Assembly: GCA_002309655.1 (NCBI GenBank)
Contig: DBXM01000054.1
Location: 1-35,203, forward strand
Source of the DNA: Mageeibacillus sp. UBA1212
GTDB lineage: Bacteria; Bacillota; Clostridia; UBA1212
DNA: 35,203 nt
Direction: 5' to 3'
The notes beneath the pieces were generated by a model. It did no database searches, had not been told where the DNA came from, and saw only the letters and a program-made list of their open reading frames with translations. The first letter of the stretch is position 1. Every line of letters starts with the position of its first letter. A program made the translations under genes and the position numbers. Below are positions 16,621 to 24,454 of this stretch, piece after piece.

Positions 16621-16702
16621 CTTTCGGGAATGCTCCACGCAAGCTTTCGGGAATGCTCCACGCACGCTTTCGGGAATGCTCCACGCACGCTTTCGGGAAT
16701 GC
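16621..16702. repeat. Tandem repeat, 23-bp unit, about 3.6 copies
   Basis: The unit CTTTCGGGAATGCTCCACG plus four more bases (CACG; CAAG in the first copy) occurs at 16621-16643, 16644-16666 and 16667-16689, with a 13-base partial copy at 16690-16702. The full copies differ at a single base. The array lies just upstream of the DUF2284 operon promoter and downstream of the GH127 gene. Confidence 0.93.
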
Positions 16703-16729
16703 CGTCCGACCGCCTTTATTTAACAAAGC

Positions 16730-16755
16730 GCGGCCGCCCTTAAACGGCCGGCCGC
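16730..16755 (-). terminator. Possible terminator of the GH127 gene
   Basis: About 30 bp past the GH127 stop, GCGGCCGGCC and GGGCGGCCGC can pair with one mismatch around a 6-nt loop, followed on the minus strand by GCTTTGTTAA. The stem is strong but the T-tract is poor, so this call is tentative. Confidence 0.4.
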
Positions 16756-16783
16756 TCCCCTTCAAAAATGCATTGTAGTGTGT

Positions 16784-18685
16784 TCACTTCGTGGTGATCC
16801 ACGCCGTTACCGGTTTGTTCCTGCCCCAGGATTTGCCGCAGGAGGCGTAGTCCGAAACCTCGATCGGGCCGTCTTCGGTCTCGACTTCGAGCGTGATTCC
16901 GGCGTCCGCGTTCATTTTCTTGACAACCGCGCGCGCAAACTTTCCGGATGAATCATCCGTAACAAACCTTACCGCCTTCGTGACGTCGCACCCCGAAGCG
17001 GAGTCGAGCGCCAGAACGACCGGTCCCCTTAAAAGCGCCGCGTGGCAGCGGGACTTTTCGTCGGCGGCAGGGTCGACTTCCTCCGCACGAAGGATTAAAG
17101 TGTTCATTTCGAAATCAAGCGTCACCGTGTCGCCCGGGTGCCAGTTCCTCTCAATGACGCGGTATCCGTTCTCGAGGCCGCCGTCGTTTTCGTCGTACAT
17201 CGCCTTCTCGAACAGACCCGCCGCCGGCACACATATTTTATACTTGTCCGCCCAGCCCGGCACGCGCAGCATAAGTTTGAATTTTTCCTCTTTTTCGGGC
17301 AAAACAACGATTTTGACGTGGCCGTCGAAAGGGTACCCGGTGTCAATCTTAAGGACCGTCTTCCCGCACGGCGTTTCAACCGCCGCCTCGCCGTTCATGT
17401 AAAAGTTCACCGCGGCGCCGGCCCCCTTCTCAGTGTTCAGCGCCATGACGCCCGCCGCCGGGAACAGCCCCGTTCCGCAGGGACCGATCGCAACGCAGCA
17501 GCCCCAGTGCATCGCGCCACCTATAAGCGGTTTGTAGCCGCCGACCGCGAGCCCGCGCGTTGAATTCAGCAGCGGACTGTAGCTGTCGAACGCGAAAATC
17601 TCGCCCTGATACGGATTCCTGTTGTAGTTGACCGCGCCGAGCAGCGCGTTGTAGGCCGACGTCTCCATCAGATCCGCGTATTTCGAGTCACCTGTCATCG
17701 ACAGGAGCTGCAGGCAGAATTTCATCCACGTCACGGTGACGCAGGTCTCCTGCATTATTCCTTTGAACTCCGGGTTGAACTGACGCGCGCGCGAATTGTC
17801 GAAAAGCTCGTGAGTCGTTCCCGCGCTGCCGATCACCGTGATGTCCGATTCGCGCACCAGCCTCGCGAAATTCACCGCCATTTCCAGGTATTTCCGCTCG
17901 CCGGTCACCCTGTAGTACTCGATTATTCCCTCAAAACAGGAGATCATTTCGTAAGCCTTCGTGACCGGGTACTGATACGGACAGAGCTTGCCCTCAAGCG
18001 CAGCCTCGAAAATGTTAAACCCGCGCATTCCGCCGCAGTCGATGATCTTTTTCGCGAAATCCATGTATTCCTGCCTGCCGGTAATGTTGTAGAGCCGCAC
18101 GAACGGTTCGAGTATCGACGAGGAATTGAGACCTTCCCACCACTCTGATGTGTACGTCACGTCGATCTTCCCGACTTCCCGCAACCCGACCTTGTTCACG
18201 ATATAATCCGCCTGCCTGCACATGGACTCGACAATGCGGTCCGCGAGCGCGTCGTCGCGGCAGATCTCCAGAAAGTACTGGAGCCCGAGCAGAACGTATT
18301 TTCTGCCCCACATGTCCCAGCCGTGAAATTCGCGCGCGACGGAATAGCCCGAGATCCTGCCGTACCTGTCGGCAGTCGTCAAAATGTCCCTGACCGAAAA
18401 CTCCATCACGCGGTAGAGCTCTTCGTCAAACGTGCACCGGTACGTAAAACACGCCCCGCGCATCATTTTGCCCCAGTACTCGCTCCGCCAGCCGAAGTCC
18501 TCGTCGTCGACGTTTCCTATTCTGAACTGGTCCGCGAAAACCGCCCAGAGCTTCGGGTCGAGAAGCGTCTCTTTTTCGACCCATTTGAGAGCCCTGCCGG
18601 CGACTCCGCCGTATTTTTGCGTTCCCGGCGCCTGAAGCAGAAACGCGTCGGTTTTCAAGCGGTTTGCGTGTGCGGTGTATTTCAT
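16784..18685 (-). CDS. GH127-type glycoside hydrolase (beta-L-arabinofuranosidase-like)
   Basis: This 633-aa protein has an (alpha/alpha)6-barrel-type core followed by beta-sandwich regions. It shows the GH127 zinc/cysteine pattern: Glu313 and Cys315 in QETCVTVTW and the pair Cys396-Cys397 in HWGCCVAIGP. These match by spacing the Glu/Cys/Cys/Cys metal site of the Bifidobacterium arabinofuranosidase HypBA1, in which one of the paired cysteines is the nucleophile. Family members remove beta-L-arabinofuranose or related sugars from plant glycans or glycoproteins; the exact sugar here is unknown. There is no signal peptide, so the substrate is probably imported first. A GGAGGT site precedes the ATG. 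It appears to be a single-gene unit. Confidence 0.85.
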   Translation of the reverse strand: MKYTAHANRLKTDAFLLQAPGTQKYGGVAGRALKWVEKETLLDPKLWAVFADQFRIGNVDDEDFGWRSEYWGKMMRGACFTYRCTFDEELYRVMEFSVRDILTTADRYGRISGYSVAREFHGWDMWGRKYVLLGLQYFLEICRDDALADRIVESMCRQADYIVNKVGLREVGKIDVTYTSEWWEGLNSSSILEPFVRLYNITGRQEYMDFAKKIIDCGGMRGFNIFEAALEGKLCPYQYPVTKAYEMISCFEGIIEYYRVTGERKYLEMAVNFARLVRESDITVIGSAGTTHELFDNSRARQFNPEFKGIMQETCVTVTWMKFCLQLLSMTGDSKYADLMETSAYNALLGAVNYNRNPYQGEIFAFDSYSPLLNSTRGLAVGGYKPLIGGAMHWGCCVAIGPCGTGLFPAAGVMALNTEKGAGAAVNFYMNGEAAVETPCGKTVLKIDTGYPFDGHVKIVVLPEKEEKFKLMLRVPGWADKYKICVPAAGLFEKAMYDENDGGLENGYRVIERNWHPGDTVTLDFEMNTLILRAEEVDPAADEKSRCHAALLRGPVVLALDSASGCDVTKAVRFVTDDSSGKFARAVVKKMNADAGITLEVETEDGPIEVSDYASCGKSWGRNKPVTAWITTK

Positions 18686-18808
18686 TTTAAACCTCCGTTT
18701 GCCCCGAAAACTGCTTAATACTTTTTCTGAAAATCTTTCGACGGGCGATATCTCTTCAAAAAATCAATTCAACCCTGCAACTTTAATGCGGTCCCTTTTC
18801 GGTCGCTG

Positions 18809-20224
18809 TTAAAGCCTGTTTTCCCTTCTTCGAAGCACGATCAAAACCAAAGAAAAGAGCAGAACAACGCCCGGGAATGAACCCATCACGTCGTCATTAA
18901 TACCCGTTCCCGGATTGTCGCGTTGAACAAGTTTCGACCATCCGTTTGTCTCCATATCCGGATACTTTGATTCATACAGGCTGTCCAGTTTTTCAACGAA
19001 ATCTCCGCCGCTGATTTTCCACGATCCGTCGGTTTTTGTCAATTCAAAAGAAAGAACTTCCTCCCTGTAAACGTCGGAACAAAATCCGTTGTTAAAGGAC
19101 ATGAACTTGTACAGGACAGTCGCCTCATTTTCGTTTGTCAGATTAACACTTATGATTGAGTCCGCGATATCCCTCAAGGCAGATGTTTGAGGATAATCCC
19201 AATCGCCGAACTCAAAGTCAATTTCATAGCTTATATTGTCCGTGCGGGAAGATCTTGTAATAGATCCGTCCCGGATTATCAGACCTGCGGCGGTATCAAA
19301 CTTAAGTATCTTTTCGGATATATCTTTAGTGCAGAATTCAGTTGCGTATGCCTCCCACGTGGAAAAATCCCTGAGGTTTCCCTCCATTCTCATTACATTC
19401 AGTCTGTTATTGACCATTTCAAACGGTCCGCAATCCATGCCGCCTGTGTGAAGGTGAACAGCAGGTTCAAATCTTGTGTAGTAGTACAATTCGTAAACAG
19501 ATGCGGTTATCAGTTTTTTTGCAATGTCGACGGTGAGATCCCCTTTTAAGTCTTCGTTGTCATCGTACATAAAAATCATGTTGCTGAAATCAACGTCTGA
19601 AATCTTCCAGCTCCCGTTTTCATTTTCGAAGTAAACAAGTACGTCGAAGTCGCTGACTCTGTTATACCCCTCTACCGGGGTAAGATTCGTCGACATATCG
19701 TGAGCTTTGATCTGTTTGTGAGCGGGAACTACCGCGTACTGACGACCGCCGCTTTTAATCAGCTCTATCTTTTCCGAAACCTCCTCCGGCTCAAACCACA
19801 CGCTCGTTCTTGTTTCACGGTACACCGAATCGTTGTAATTAAAGAAAATGTAGAAGACCTCGTCATCGATCGTCTCATAATTGTAGTCTGCATCGAACGA
19901 TAAATGGTTTTTAATGTCTTCCGCTGTCTTTGAAACAAACGTATTATCGACTCTCCTCTTCAGCTCTTCAAGAGAATAGCCTTCTGCAACTCTCCTGAAA
20001 CCATACACGGTTCGTTCGAGATGCCGAACTTCGGTGTTTTCCCAATCGAAGCCGCAGAAGAGATCACCGCCAATATTATGACGCAAATCAACTGCTTCGT
20101 TTATAAGCGCAACCGCATCATCCCTGCTGATTTCGAAATCCGCGAGGGATCCGACAGTCAAAACGGACGACACCGCGAAGAGGAAAAGCATGAGCGCAAT
20201 GATACAGCTTACTGTTTTTTTCAT
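18809..20224 (-). CDS. Exported protein with duplicated domain and C-terminal NPGTG-type anchor signal
   Basis: Starting at the ATG at 20224, which has AAGGGGGCGG just upstream, the protein is 471 aa. An N-terminal signal peptide (MKKTVSCIIALMLFLFAVSSV) is followed by two related halves of about 200 residues. Each begins with an Ala/Leu-rich helix and ends in a similar strand block: NGSWKISDVDF in the first half and DGSWKISGGDF in the second. The C-terminus has NPGTG, a hydrophobic segment (PGVVLLFSLVLIVL) and RRRENRL, which resembles a sortase signal or a simple membrane anchor. The repeated domain looks somewhat like the IseA/YoeB or NTF2-like type, but I cannot assign it. Function unknown; likely cell-surface. 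Base composition is visibly more A+T-rich than the housekeeping genes. Confidence 0.8.
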   Translation of the reverse strand: MKKTVSCIIALMLFLFAVSSVLTVGSLADFEISRDDAVALINEAVDLRHNIGGDLFCGFDWENTEVRHLERTVYGFRRVAEGYSLEELKRRVDNTFVSKTAEDIKNHLSFDADYNYETIDDEVFYIFFNYNDSVYRETRTSVWFEPEEVSEKIELIKSGGRQYAVVPAHKQIKAHDMSTNLTPVEGYNRVSDFDVLVYFENENGSWKISDVDFSNMIFMYDDNEDLKGDLTVDIAKKLITASVYELYYYTRFEPAVHLHTGGMDCGPFEMVNNRLNVMRMEGNLRDFSTWEAYATEFCTKDISEKILKFDTAAGLIIRDGSITRSSRTDNISYEIDFEFGDWDYPQTSALRDIADSIISVNLTNENEATVLYKFMSFNNGFCSDVYREEVLSFELTKTDGSWKISGGDFVEKLDSLYESKYPDMETNGWSKLVQRDNPGTGINDDVMGSFPGVVLLFSLVLIVLRRRENRL

Positions 20225-20248
20225 AAAACCGCCCCCTTTAAAAAGTGT

Positions 20249-20289
20249 CCGGGCACGCGTACGATTTTCCAATTATTGCATTTGCCCGG
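20249..20289 (-). promoter_or_regulatory. Leader inverted repeat before the 471-aa exported protein gene
   Basis: In the leader of the exported-protein gene, CCGGGCA and TGCCCGG (7-bp arms at 20283-20289 and 20249-20255) can pair around a 27-nt loop, followed on the minus strand by ACACTTTTT directly before the ribosome binding site. The arrangement resembles an attenuator, but the stem is short and the loop long. Confidence 0.3.
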
Positions 20290-20355
20290 CGTGTCGCAAG
20301 TGTATGCGTTTGATCGATAGAATAATTAATGCACGCATCAAATCACTTTATTGTT

Positions 20356-20383
20356 ATTATACATCTTTTCGGGGGGGTGTCAA
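20356..20383 (-). promoter_or_regulatory. Sigma-A promoter of the 471-aa exported protein gene
   Basis: On the minus strand perfect TTGACA (20378-20383) and TATAAT (20356-20361) boxes are spaced by 16 bp, with a run of seven C in the spacer. The leader to the ATG at 20224 would be about 125 nt. Confidence 0.8.
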
Positions 20384-20462
20384 GTTGGCAGGTTAACGTA
20401 AAGGCATCGAACAAAGCAGTTGCCTGTCCTTTATACAATACGTCTGTAAAACCGCTCTCAAT

Positions 20463-20894
20463 TCATTTATTATCACAGTTTTCAACGTCAATAACTCGCC
20501 AGTCAAAATCAACAAACTCCATACGGACAACCCAATGACCGTTATAACTGATCGTTTCATTTGATTCATACTTTTTAATCATATAAAAGACTTCAAAATC
20601 CGCACTGTTTACGGATAGTTTTTTTATCTTATGGTTATCTGTGCTTCTAAATGAACTCCCGGTAATGTCGAAGTCATCATCCACAACTCTTAATCGAACC
20701 AAATCATCGTAGTCTATATAATCGGGGTTATAACTGTCTGCAATATTACTTTCAAAGTTTGCTACATGAATAAATCCGTCAATTACCTCAATTGCCCGCG
20801 AGTAATAACCGACTATGCACAAAGCAATAGACAGTAATACTCCAACCGGAATGACGATGGCCAGTATCAAACCCAAGCGTCTTTTCTTTTTCAT
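20463..20894 (-). CDS. Small membrane-anchored protein of unknown function
   Basis: This 143-aa protein begins with a positively charged N-terminus (MKKKRR), then one hydrophobic segment (about residues 7-30) and an exported hydrophilic domain of about 110 residues. The domain ends in a strand-rich block (NGHWVVRMEFVDFDWRVIDVE) that resembles the GSWKIS-x-x-DF ends of the neighbouring exported protein, suggesting a similar small alpha+beta fold. No catalytic motif is visible. GAGGAGA precedes the ATG. The gene is notably A+T-rich and lies 63 bp after the lipoprotein gene. Confidence 0.72.
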   Translation of the reverse strand: MKKKRRLGLILAIVIPVGVLLSIALCIVGYYSRAIEVIDGFIHVANFESNIADSYNPDYIDYDDLVRLRVVDDDFDITGSSFRSTDNHKIKKLSVNSADFEVFYMIKKYESNETISYNGHWVVRMEFVDFDWRVIDVENCDNK

Positions 20895-20915
20895 TGCAAT
20901 CTCCTCACCTTAAAC

Positions 20916-20944
20916 TTTAGAAATGCTCTTGAAATCGATTTCAA
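20916..20944 (-). promoter_or_regulatory. Possible promoter with overlapping 16-bp palindrome
   Basis: A perfect palindrome TTGAAATCGATTTCAA (20929-20944) lies between the lipoprotein and the small membrane protein genes. Its last half, read on the minus strand, gives TTGAAA, followed after 17 bp by TCTAAA (20916-20921). This could be a weak promoter covered by an operator. It is a tentative reading in A+T-rich DNA. Confidence 0.35.
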
Positions 20945-20957
20945 ATAGTTGAAAAAT

Positions 20958-21854
20958 TTACAGCGGCATAACAAACATCACGCTTGCGTCGGCACTGATT
21001 CTCTCTTCTTTTTTGTCTAAATATAGAGAAATCTCATAGATCACACACGGACCGGCGTACTTCATCACGGCCAGCTTGCGGCTTTTGATCTCCCACTTTT
21101 CATATTCCCGCCCCTGAAGAATTTCAGACAGCTTGTTGTCTATTTTAAAGTTCAGATCGCTCTCGTCGATATTATCAAACCTCTTCGCGGCCAAACCCAG
21201 GTTCTCAAAGGCCGGCATCGTTGTCGCGTTAAAAGAAACAACCTTTCCGTCCGCGTTGACTCTGATCGTCACTCCTGCTGTCGTTTCCAAATCTCCAATC
21301 ATCTTAACAAACATGAAGTTATATTCGTTTGCGTAGTCCTGCACCTCTATTTCCTTAAAAACCGCGTCCTTATAATGTTCGCGAAGGGTTTGAAGCGCGA
21401 TTTCGCGGCATTCGTCGCGGGACTTCCCGTTTTCCATGGTTGTTTCGCAGCTGACCCCGCTCATACTGTACTCTATAACTTTTTGCGAATAACGGTTTAC
21501 GAAAAAAGTCAAGATGTGGCGGCCGTTCTCCATGCAGAGATACTCATCCCAGTCGCCTCTCCTGTATGGGGATTTCAAAGACTTATCATAGTAGCCCGTG
21601 TATGTCTTCCCGTTTATGGTCACCGTACGCGAAGTCCCGGCAAGCGTATCGTCCACTACAGAATTGCTGAAAACGTCTATTTCCTCCTTGGGCGGAGAAA
21701 CGCCTATAGGACTGTCCGAAACGCCGGCGAACAGCAGTTCCCCTCTCCGGTTCCGGCACGAACACAGGCCAAACGGTAAAACCGTAAGGATAATGACAAC
21801 GCACAGTACCGACCGTATTTTCAGAGCCGTTTTCAGAGCCGTTTTTGAAGCCAT
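20958..21854 (-). CDS. Lipoprotein of unknown function, paralogue of 34229-35125
   Basis: This 298-aa protein has an N-terminal export signal with a lipobox-like end (LPFGLCSC, probable lipidated Cys33). The mature part contains GYYDKSLKSPYRRGDWDEY and VTIRVNADGKVVSFNATT, the latter like a PepSY-type strand pair. It aligns by eye along most of its length with the 298-aa lipoprotein at the right end of the window (DGKVVSFNATT against DGRLISFSFST, and the following EKMKEL-like helix). The signal peptide contains a 12-bp tandem duplication that encodes TALK twice. GGAGG precedes the ATG. It starts 15 bp after the MATE gene, so the two are probably co-transcribed. Function unknown. Confidence 0.8.
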   Translation of the reverse strand: MASKTALKTALKIRSVLCVVIILTVLPFGLCSCRNRRGELLFAGVSDSPIGVSPPKEEIDVFSNSVVDDTLAGTSRTVTINGKTYTGYYDKSLKSPYRRGDWDEYLCMENGRHILTFFVNRYSQKVIEYSMSGVSCETTMENGKSRDECREIALQTLREHYKDAVFKEIEVQDYANEYNFMFVKMIGDLETTAGVTIRVNADGKVVSFNATTMPAFENLGLAAKRFDNIDESDLNFKIDNKLSEILQGREYEKWEIKSRKLAVMKYAGPCVIYEISLYLDKKEERISADASVMFVMPL

Positions 21855-21869
21855 TTTAACCTCCGTTCA

Positions 21870-23255
21870 TTAAAGCGCCTCTCCCGGCGCGCGCGGCTTC
21901 GCCCAGTCAGCCGCAAAGTAATAAATTATCAACGCCGACGCGCAGAGCGACCACGTTATGGGGTAGACCCAGTTCACGATGTCGATCATTCCCAGCAGCG
22001 GGACCGTCACGAACAGTATCGTCACGCGAATGACGCACCAGCAGACGAGCATCGCCGTCATCGGAACGACCGCCTTTCCCGCGCCCCTCAGCACCGCCGC
22101 CAGGCAGTGGCACAGCGCGCACAGGAAGAAGAACCCGCAGCATATTCTCGCCTTGTCGACGCCGAATTTCAGCGCCTCGGGACTCTCCGTGAACGCGTCG
22201 ATAACGAAAGGAGCGGACAGCATTATTATGCCGCCGATCACCTCCGCCAGCAGCACCGCCGTAATGATTCCGAACCGGGCGCCCTTCTTTGCTCTTGCGG
22301 GGTTCGACGCGCCGAGGTTTTGGCCGACGAACGTTGTGAGCGCCGCGCTGAAGCACGTCACCGGCAGGAACGCGAACCCTTCGATTTTTGCGTACGCGCC
22401 GCAGCCCGCCATTGCCTCCGGCCCGAACAGATTTATGTGCGACTGCACGACCACGTTCGCGATCGAGATGACCGAGTTCTGGAAGCCCGACGGCAGTCCG
22501 TATTTCAGAATCATGCCGAGCATGTGCCGGTCGACTTTCAGTTCTTTTAAACTGACCCTGTAGTCGGTTTTGATTCTCATGAGCCTTCCCAGGCACAGGC
22601 AGACGCTCAGGAACTGAGATATCACCGTCGCGACCGCCGCCGCACCGACGCCCATTTTGAACGCGCCTATAAAGAGGTAGTCGAGCCCGATGTTCAGCAG
22701 TGACGAGAAGATCAGATAGTAAAGCGGGTGGCGCGAATCCCCCACGGCCTGCATAATTCCCATGCAGACGTTGTACATGACCATCGTGAACATTCCCGCG
22801 AAGTAGGTTCTGACGTACGCCGTCGCCTGCGGAAGCACCTCGTCCGGCGTCCGCATCAGCTTCAGCATCGTCTCCGCCCCGAACGCCCCCGCGACCGAAA
22901 ACACGACTCCCGCAACAAAGAACGCAACCAGCGCCGTGTGGATTGCTTTCCTCATGTCCGCGACGTTCCCCGCGCCGAAGCACCTGGCGATAACGACGCC
23001 CGCACCCATCGCGATGCCGCTGAAAAAGCCTACAAGCAGGAAAATAAGGCTGCCCGAAGAGCTGACCCCCGCCAGCGCGTCGTCGCCGAGAAGGTTCCCG
23101 ACCGCAAAGGTATCCGCCGCGTTGTAGAGCTGCTGAAAAAGGTTCCCGAGGAATAGCGGCACGGCGAAAACAACGATCTGCTTCGCGATCGGTCCCTCCG
23201 TCATATTAATGTCAGCCGAATGCGTCTTCAAGGGGTCCCCCGTTAAATCGAACAA
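21870..23255 (-). CDS. MATE family efflux transporter
   Basis: This 461-aa protein has about 12 membrane segments and the MATE-family opening MTEGPIAKQIVVFAVPLFLGNLFQQLYNAADTFAVGNLLG, described here in parts: the LFQQLYN-x-AD block is diagnostic. These carriers export drugs or metabolites against H+ or Na+. The substrate is unknown. The start is uncertain: the frame opens with TTG at 23255, an alternative TTG at 23231 lies a few bases after GGGGGA, and the first ATG is at 23204 with no clear ribosome binding site. The gene is followed after 15 bp by the lipoprotein gene. Confidence 0.92.
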   Translation of the reverse strand: MFDLTGDPLKTHSADINMTEGPIAKQIVVFAVPLFLGNLFQQLYNAADTFAVGNLLGDDALAGVSSSGSLIFLLVGFFSGIAMGAGVVIARCFGAGNVADMRKAIHTALVAFFVAGVVFSVAGAFGAETMLKLMRTPDEVLPQATAYVRTYFAGMFTMVMYNVCMGIMQAVGDSRHPLYYLIFSSLLNIGLDYLFIGAFKMGVGAAAVATVISQFLSVCLCLGRLMRIKTDYRVSLKELKVDRHMLGMILKYGLPSGFQNSVISIANVVVQSHINLFGPEAMAGCGAYAKIEGFAFLPVTCFSAALTTFVGQNLGASNPARAKKGARFGIITAVLLAEVIGGIIMLSAPFVIDAFTESPEALKFGVDKARICCGFFFLCALCHCLAAVLRGAGKAVVPMTAMLVCWCVIRVTILFVTVPLLGMIDIVNWVYPITWSLCASALIIYYFAADWAKPRAPGEAL

Positions 23256-23310
23256 ATGAATCGGCGGCGGGAAGGCTTTCGCGAAAGTCTCAATATTGCC
23301 GTCCGGGGAA

Positions 23311-23339
23311 AGTATAGCACAGAAATATAAAAATTGGAA
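23311..23339 (-). promoter_or_regulatory. Possible promoter of the MATE gene
   Basis: On the minus strand TATACT (23311-23316) lies 17 bp downstream of TTCCAA (23334-23339). The -10 box is good and the -35 box weak; the start of the MATE gene is about 60 bp further on. Confidence 0.4.
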
Positions 23340-23439
23340 TGATGGAAACTGAAATGTGAAACGGTTCGGGAATTCAAAACCCGGTATCTTTGAACAATCA
23401 TTCCTTGTTCCGAATGGTCCGGCGTTCCGGCCGTTTCCC

Positions 23440-23468
23440 TTGCAAACCGCGCGGCGGCGTTGTATAAT
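23440..23468 (+). promoter_or_regulatory. Sigma-A promoter of the GT2-tldD-tldE operon
   Basis: TTGCAA (23440-23445) and a perfect TATAAT (23463-23468) are separated by 17 bp. The GT2 start codon lies 45 bp downstream. Confidence 0.8.
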
Positions 23469-23513
23469 ATTCCCAAGCGAACACGCTTAACCGAAAAGAC
23501 AAGGAGCATTACT

Positions 23514-24437
23514 ATGAACAACCCTACGGTTTCGGTAGTTGTACCGGTTTACAACGAAGAAGAGGTAATCAACGAGTCGTACCGCCGCCTCACTGAGGTC
23601 ATGGAGGGCACCGGCGAGACCTACGAGCTGATTTTCGTGAACGACGGCAGCCGCGACAAGACCCTCGAGCTCGCGCTCAAGATCTGCGAAAACGACAAAC
23701 GCGTGCGGCTTATCGACTTCGCGCGCAACTTCGGCCACCAGCTGGCGATCACGGCGGGAATGGACAACTCGCGCGGCGACGCTGTCGTAGTTATCGACGC
23801 GGACCTTCAGGATCCGCCGGAGGTCATTCCCGAGATGCTGGCAAAGTGGCGCGAAGGCTACGAGATCGTCTACGGCAAGCGCCTCAAGAGAGAGGGCGAG
23901 TCGGCCTTCAAGAAGCTCACCGCCAAGGTTTTTTACCGGTTTTTAGACAAAATGACGGATGTCGACATCCCGGTCGACACGGGCGATTTCAGGCTGATCG
24001 ACAGGAAGGTCTGCGACGCGCTGAAAAACGTTCCGGAGCACAACCGCTACGTGCGCGGCATCGTAAGCTGGCTCGGCTACAAGAGCACGCCTGTCGAGTT
24101 TGAGCGTCACAAGCGCTTCGCTGGCACCACAAAATATCCGCTCAAGAAGATGATCCGCTTCGCGTCCGACGCCATCATGTCATTCTCGTACAAGCCGCTC
24201 AAGCTCGCGTCCGTTCTGGGCGCGCTCACCTGCTGCGCCGCGGTCATCATTTTGATCTTCTACGCGATATTCAGGCTCCTAAATCCCGCTACGGTTCTCG
24301 CGATCGTCGGAATCTTCGCGGCCGGATTGGTGCTTTTGTGCCTCGGGATCGTCGGCGAGTACATCGCGAGAATGTGCGACGAGGTCCGCGCAAGGCCGCT
24401 GTACCTGATCAGAGGAAAGATTAATTTTGACGAATAA
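23514..24437 (+). CDS. Family 2 glycosyltransferase, GtrB/dolichol-phosphate-mannose-synthase-like
   Basis: I choose the ATG at 23514, preceded by AAGGAG at 23501-23506, giving 307 aa. The GT-A fold shows VVVPVYNEEEVI at the start, NDGS at 43-46, the metal-binding DAD in VVVIDADLQDPPEV (95-97) and the acceptor-side GDFRLIDRKV. Two hydrophobic segments at the C-terminus (about 230-250 and 265-285) place it in the membrane-anchored GtrB/ArnC-like group, which transfers a sugar from a nucleotide donor to a polyprenyl phosphate lipid on the cytoplasmic face. The product would feed cell-surface glycosylation. It is the first gene of the plus-strand operon, 17 bp before tldD. Confidence 0.93.
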   Translation: MNNPTVSVVVPVYNEEEVINESYRRLTEVMEGTGETYELIFVNDGSRDKTLELALKICENDKRVRLIDFARNFGHQLAITAGMDNSRGDAVVVIDADLQDPPEVIPEMLAKWREGYEIVYGKRLKREGESAFKKLTAKVFYRFLDKMTDVDIPVDTGDFRLIDRKVCDALKNVPEHNRYVRGIVSWLGYKSTPVEFERHKRFAGTTKYPLKKMIRFASDAIMSFSYKPLKLASVLGALTCCAAVIILIFYAIFRLLNPATVLAIVGIFAAGLVLLCLGIVGEYIARMCDEVRARPLYLIRGKINFDE

Positions 24438-24454
24438 GGAACAAGGAGGTTTCT

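Noticed and set aside
16621..16702. 23-bp repeats considered as CRISPR
   Set aside because: The copies are directly adjacent with no unique spacers and there are no cas genes in the window.
16532..16765. 77-codon minus-strand frame across the 23-bp repeats
   Set aside because: Its sequence is mostly translation of the tandem repeat, it overlaps the DUF2284 promoter and lacks a ribosome binding site.
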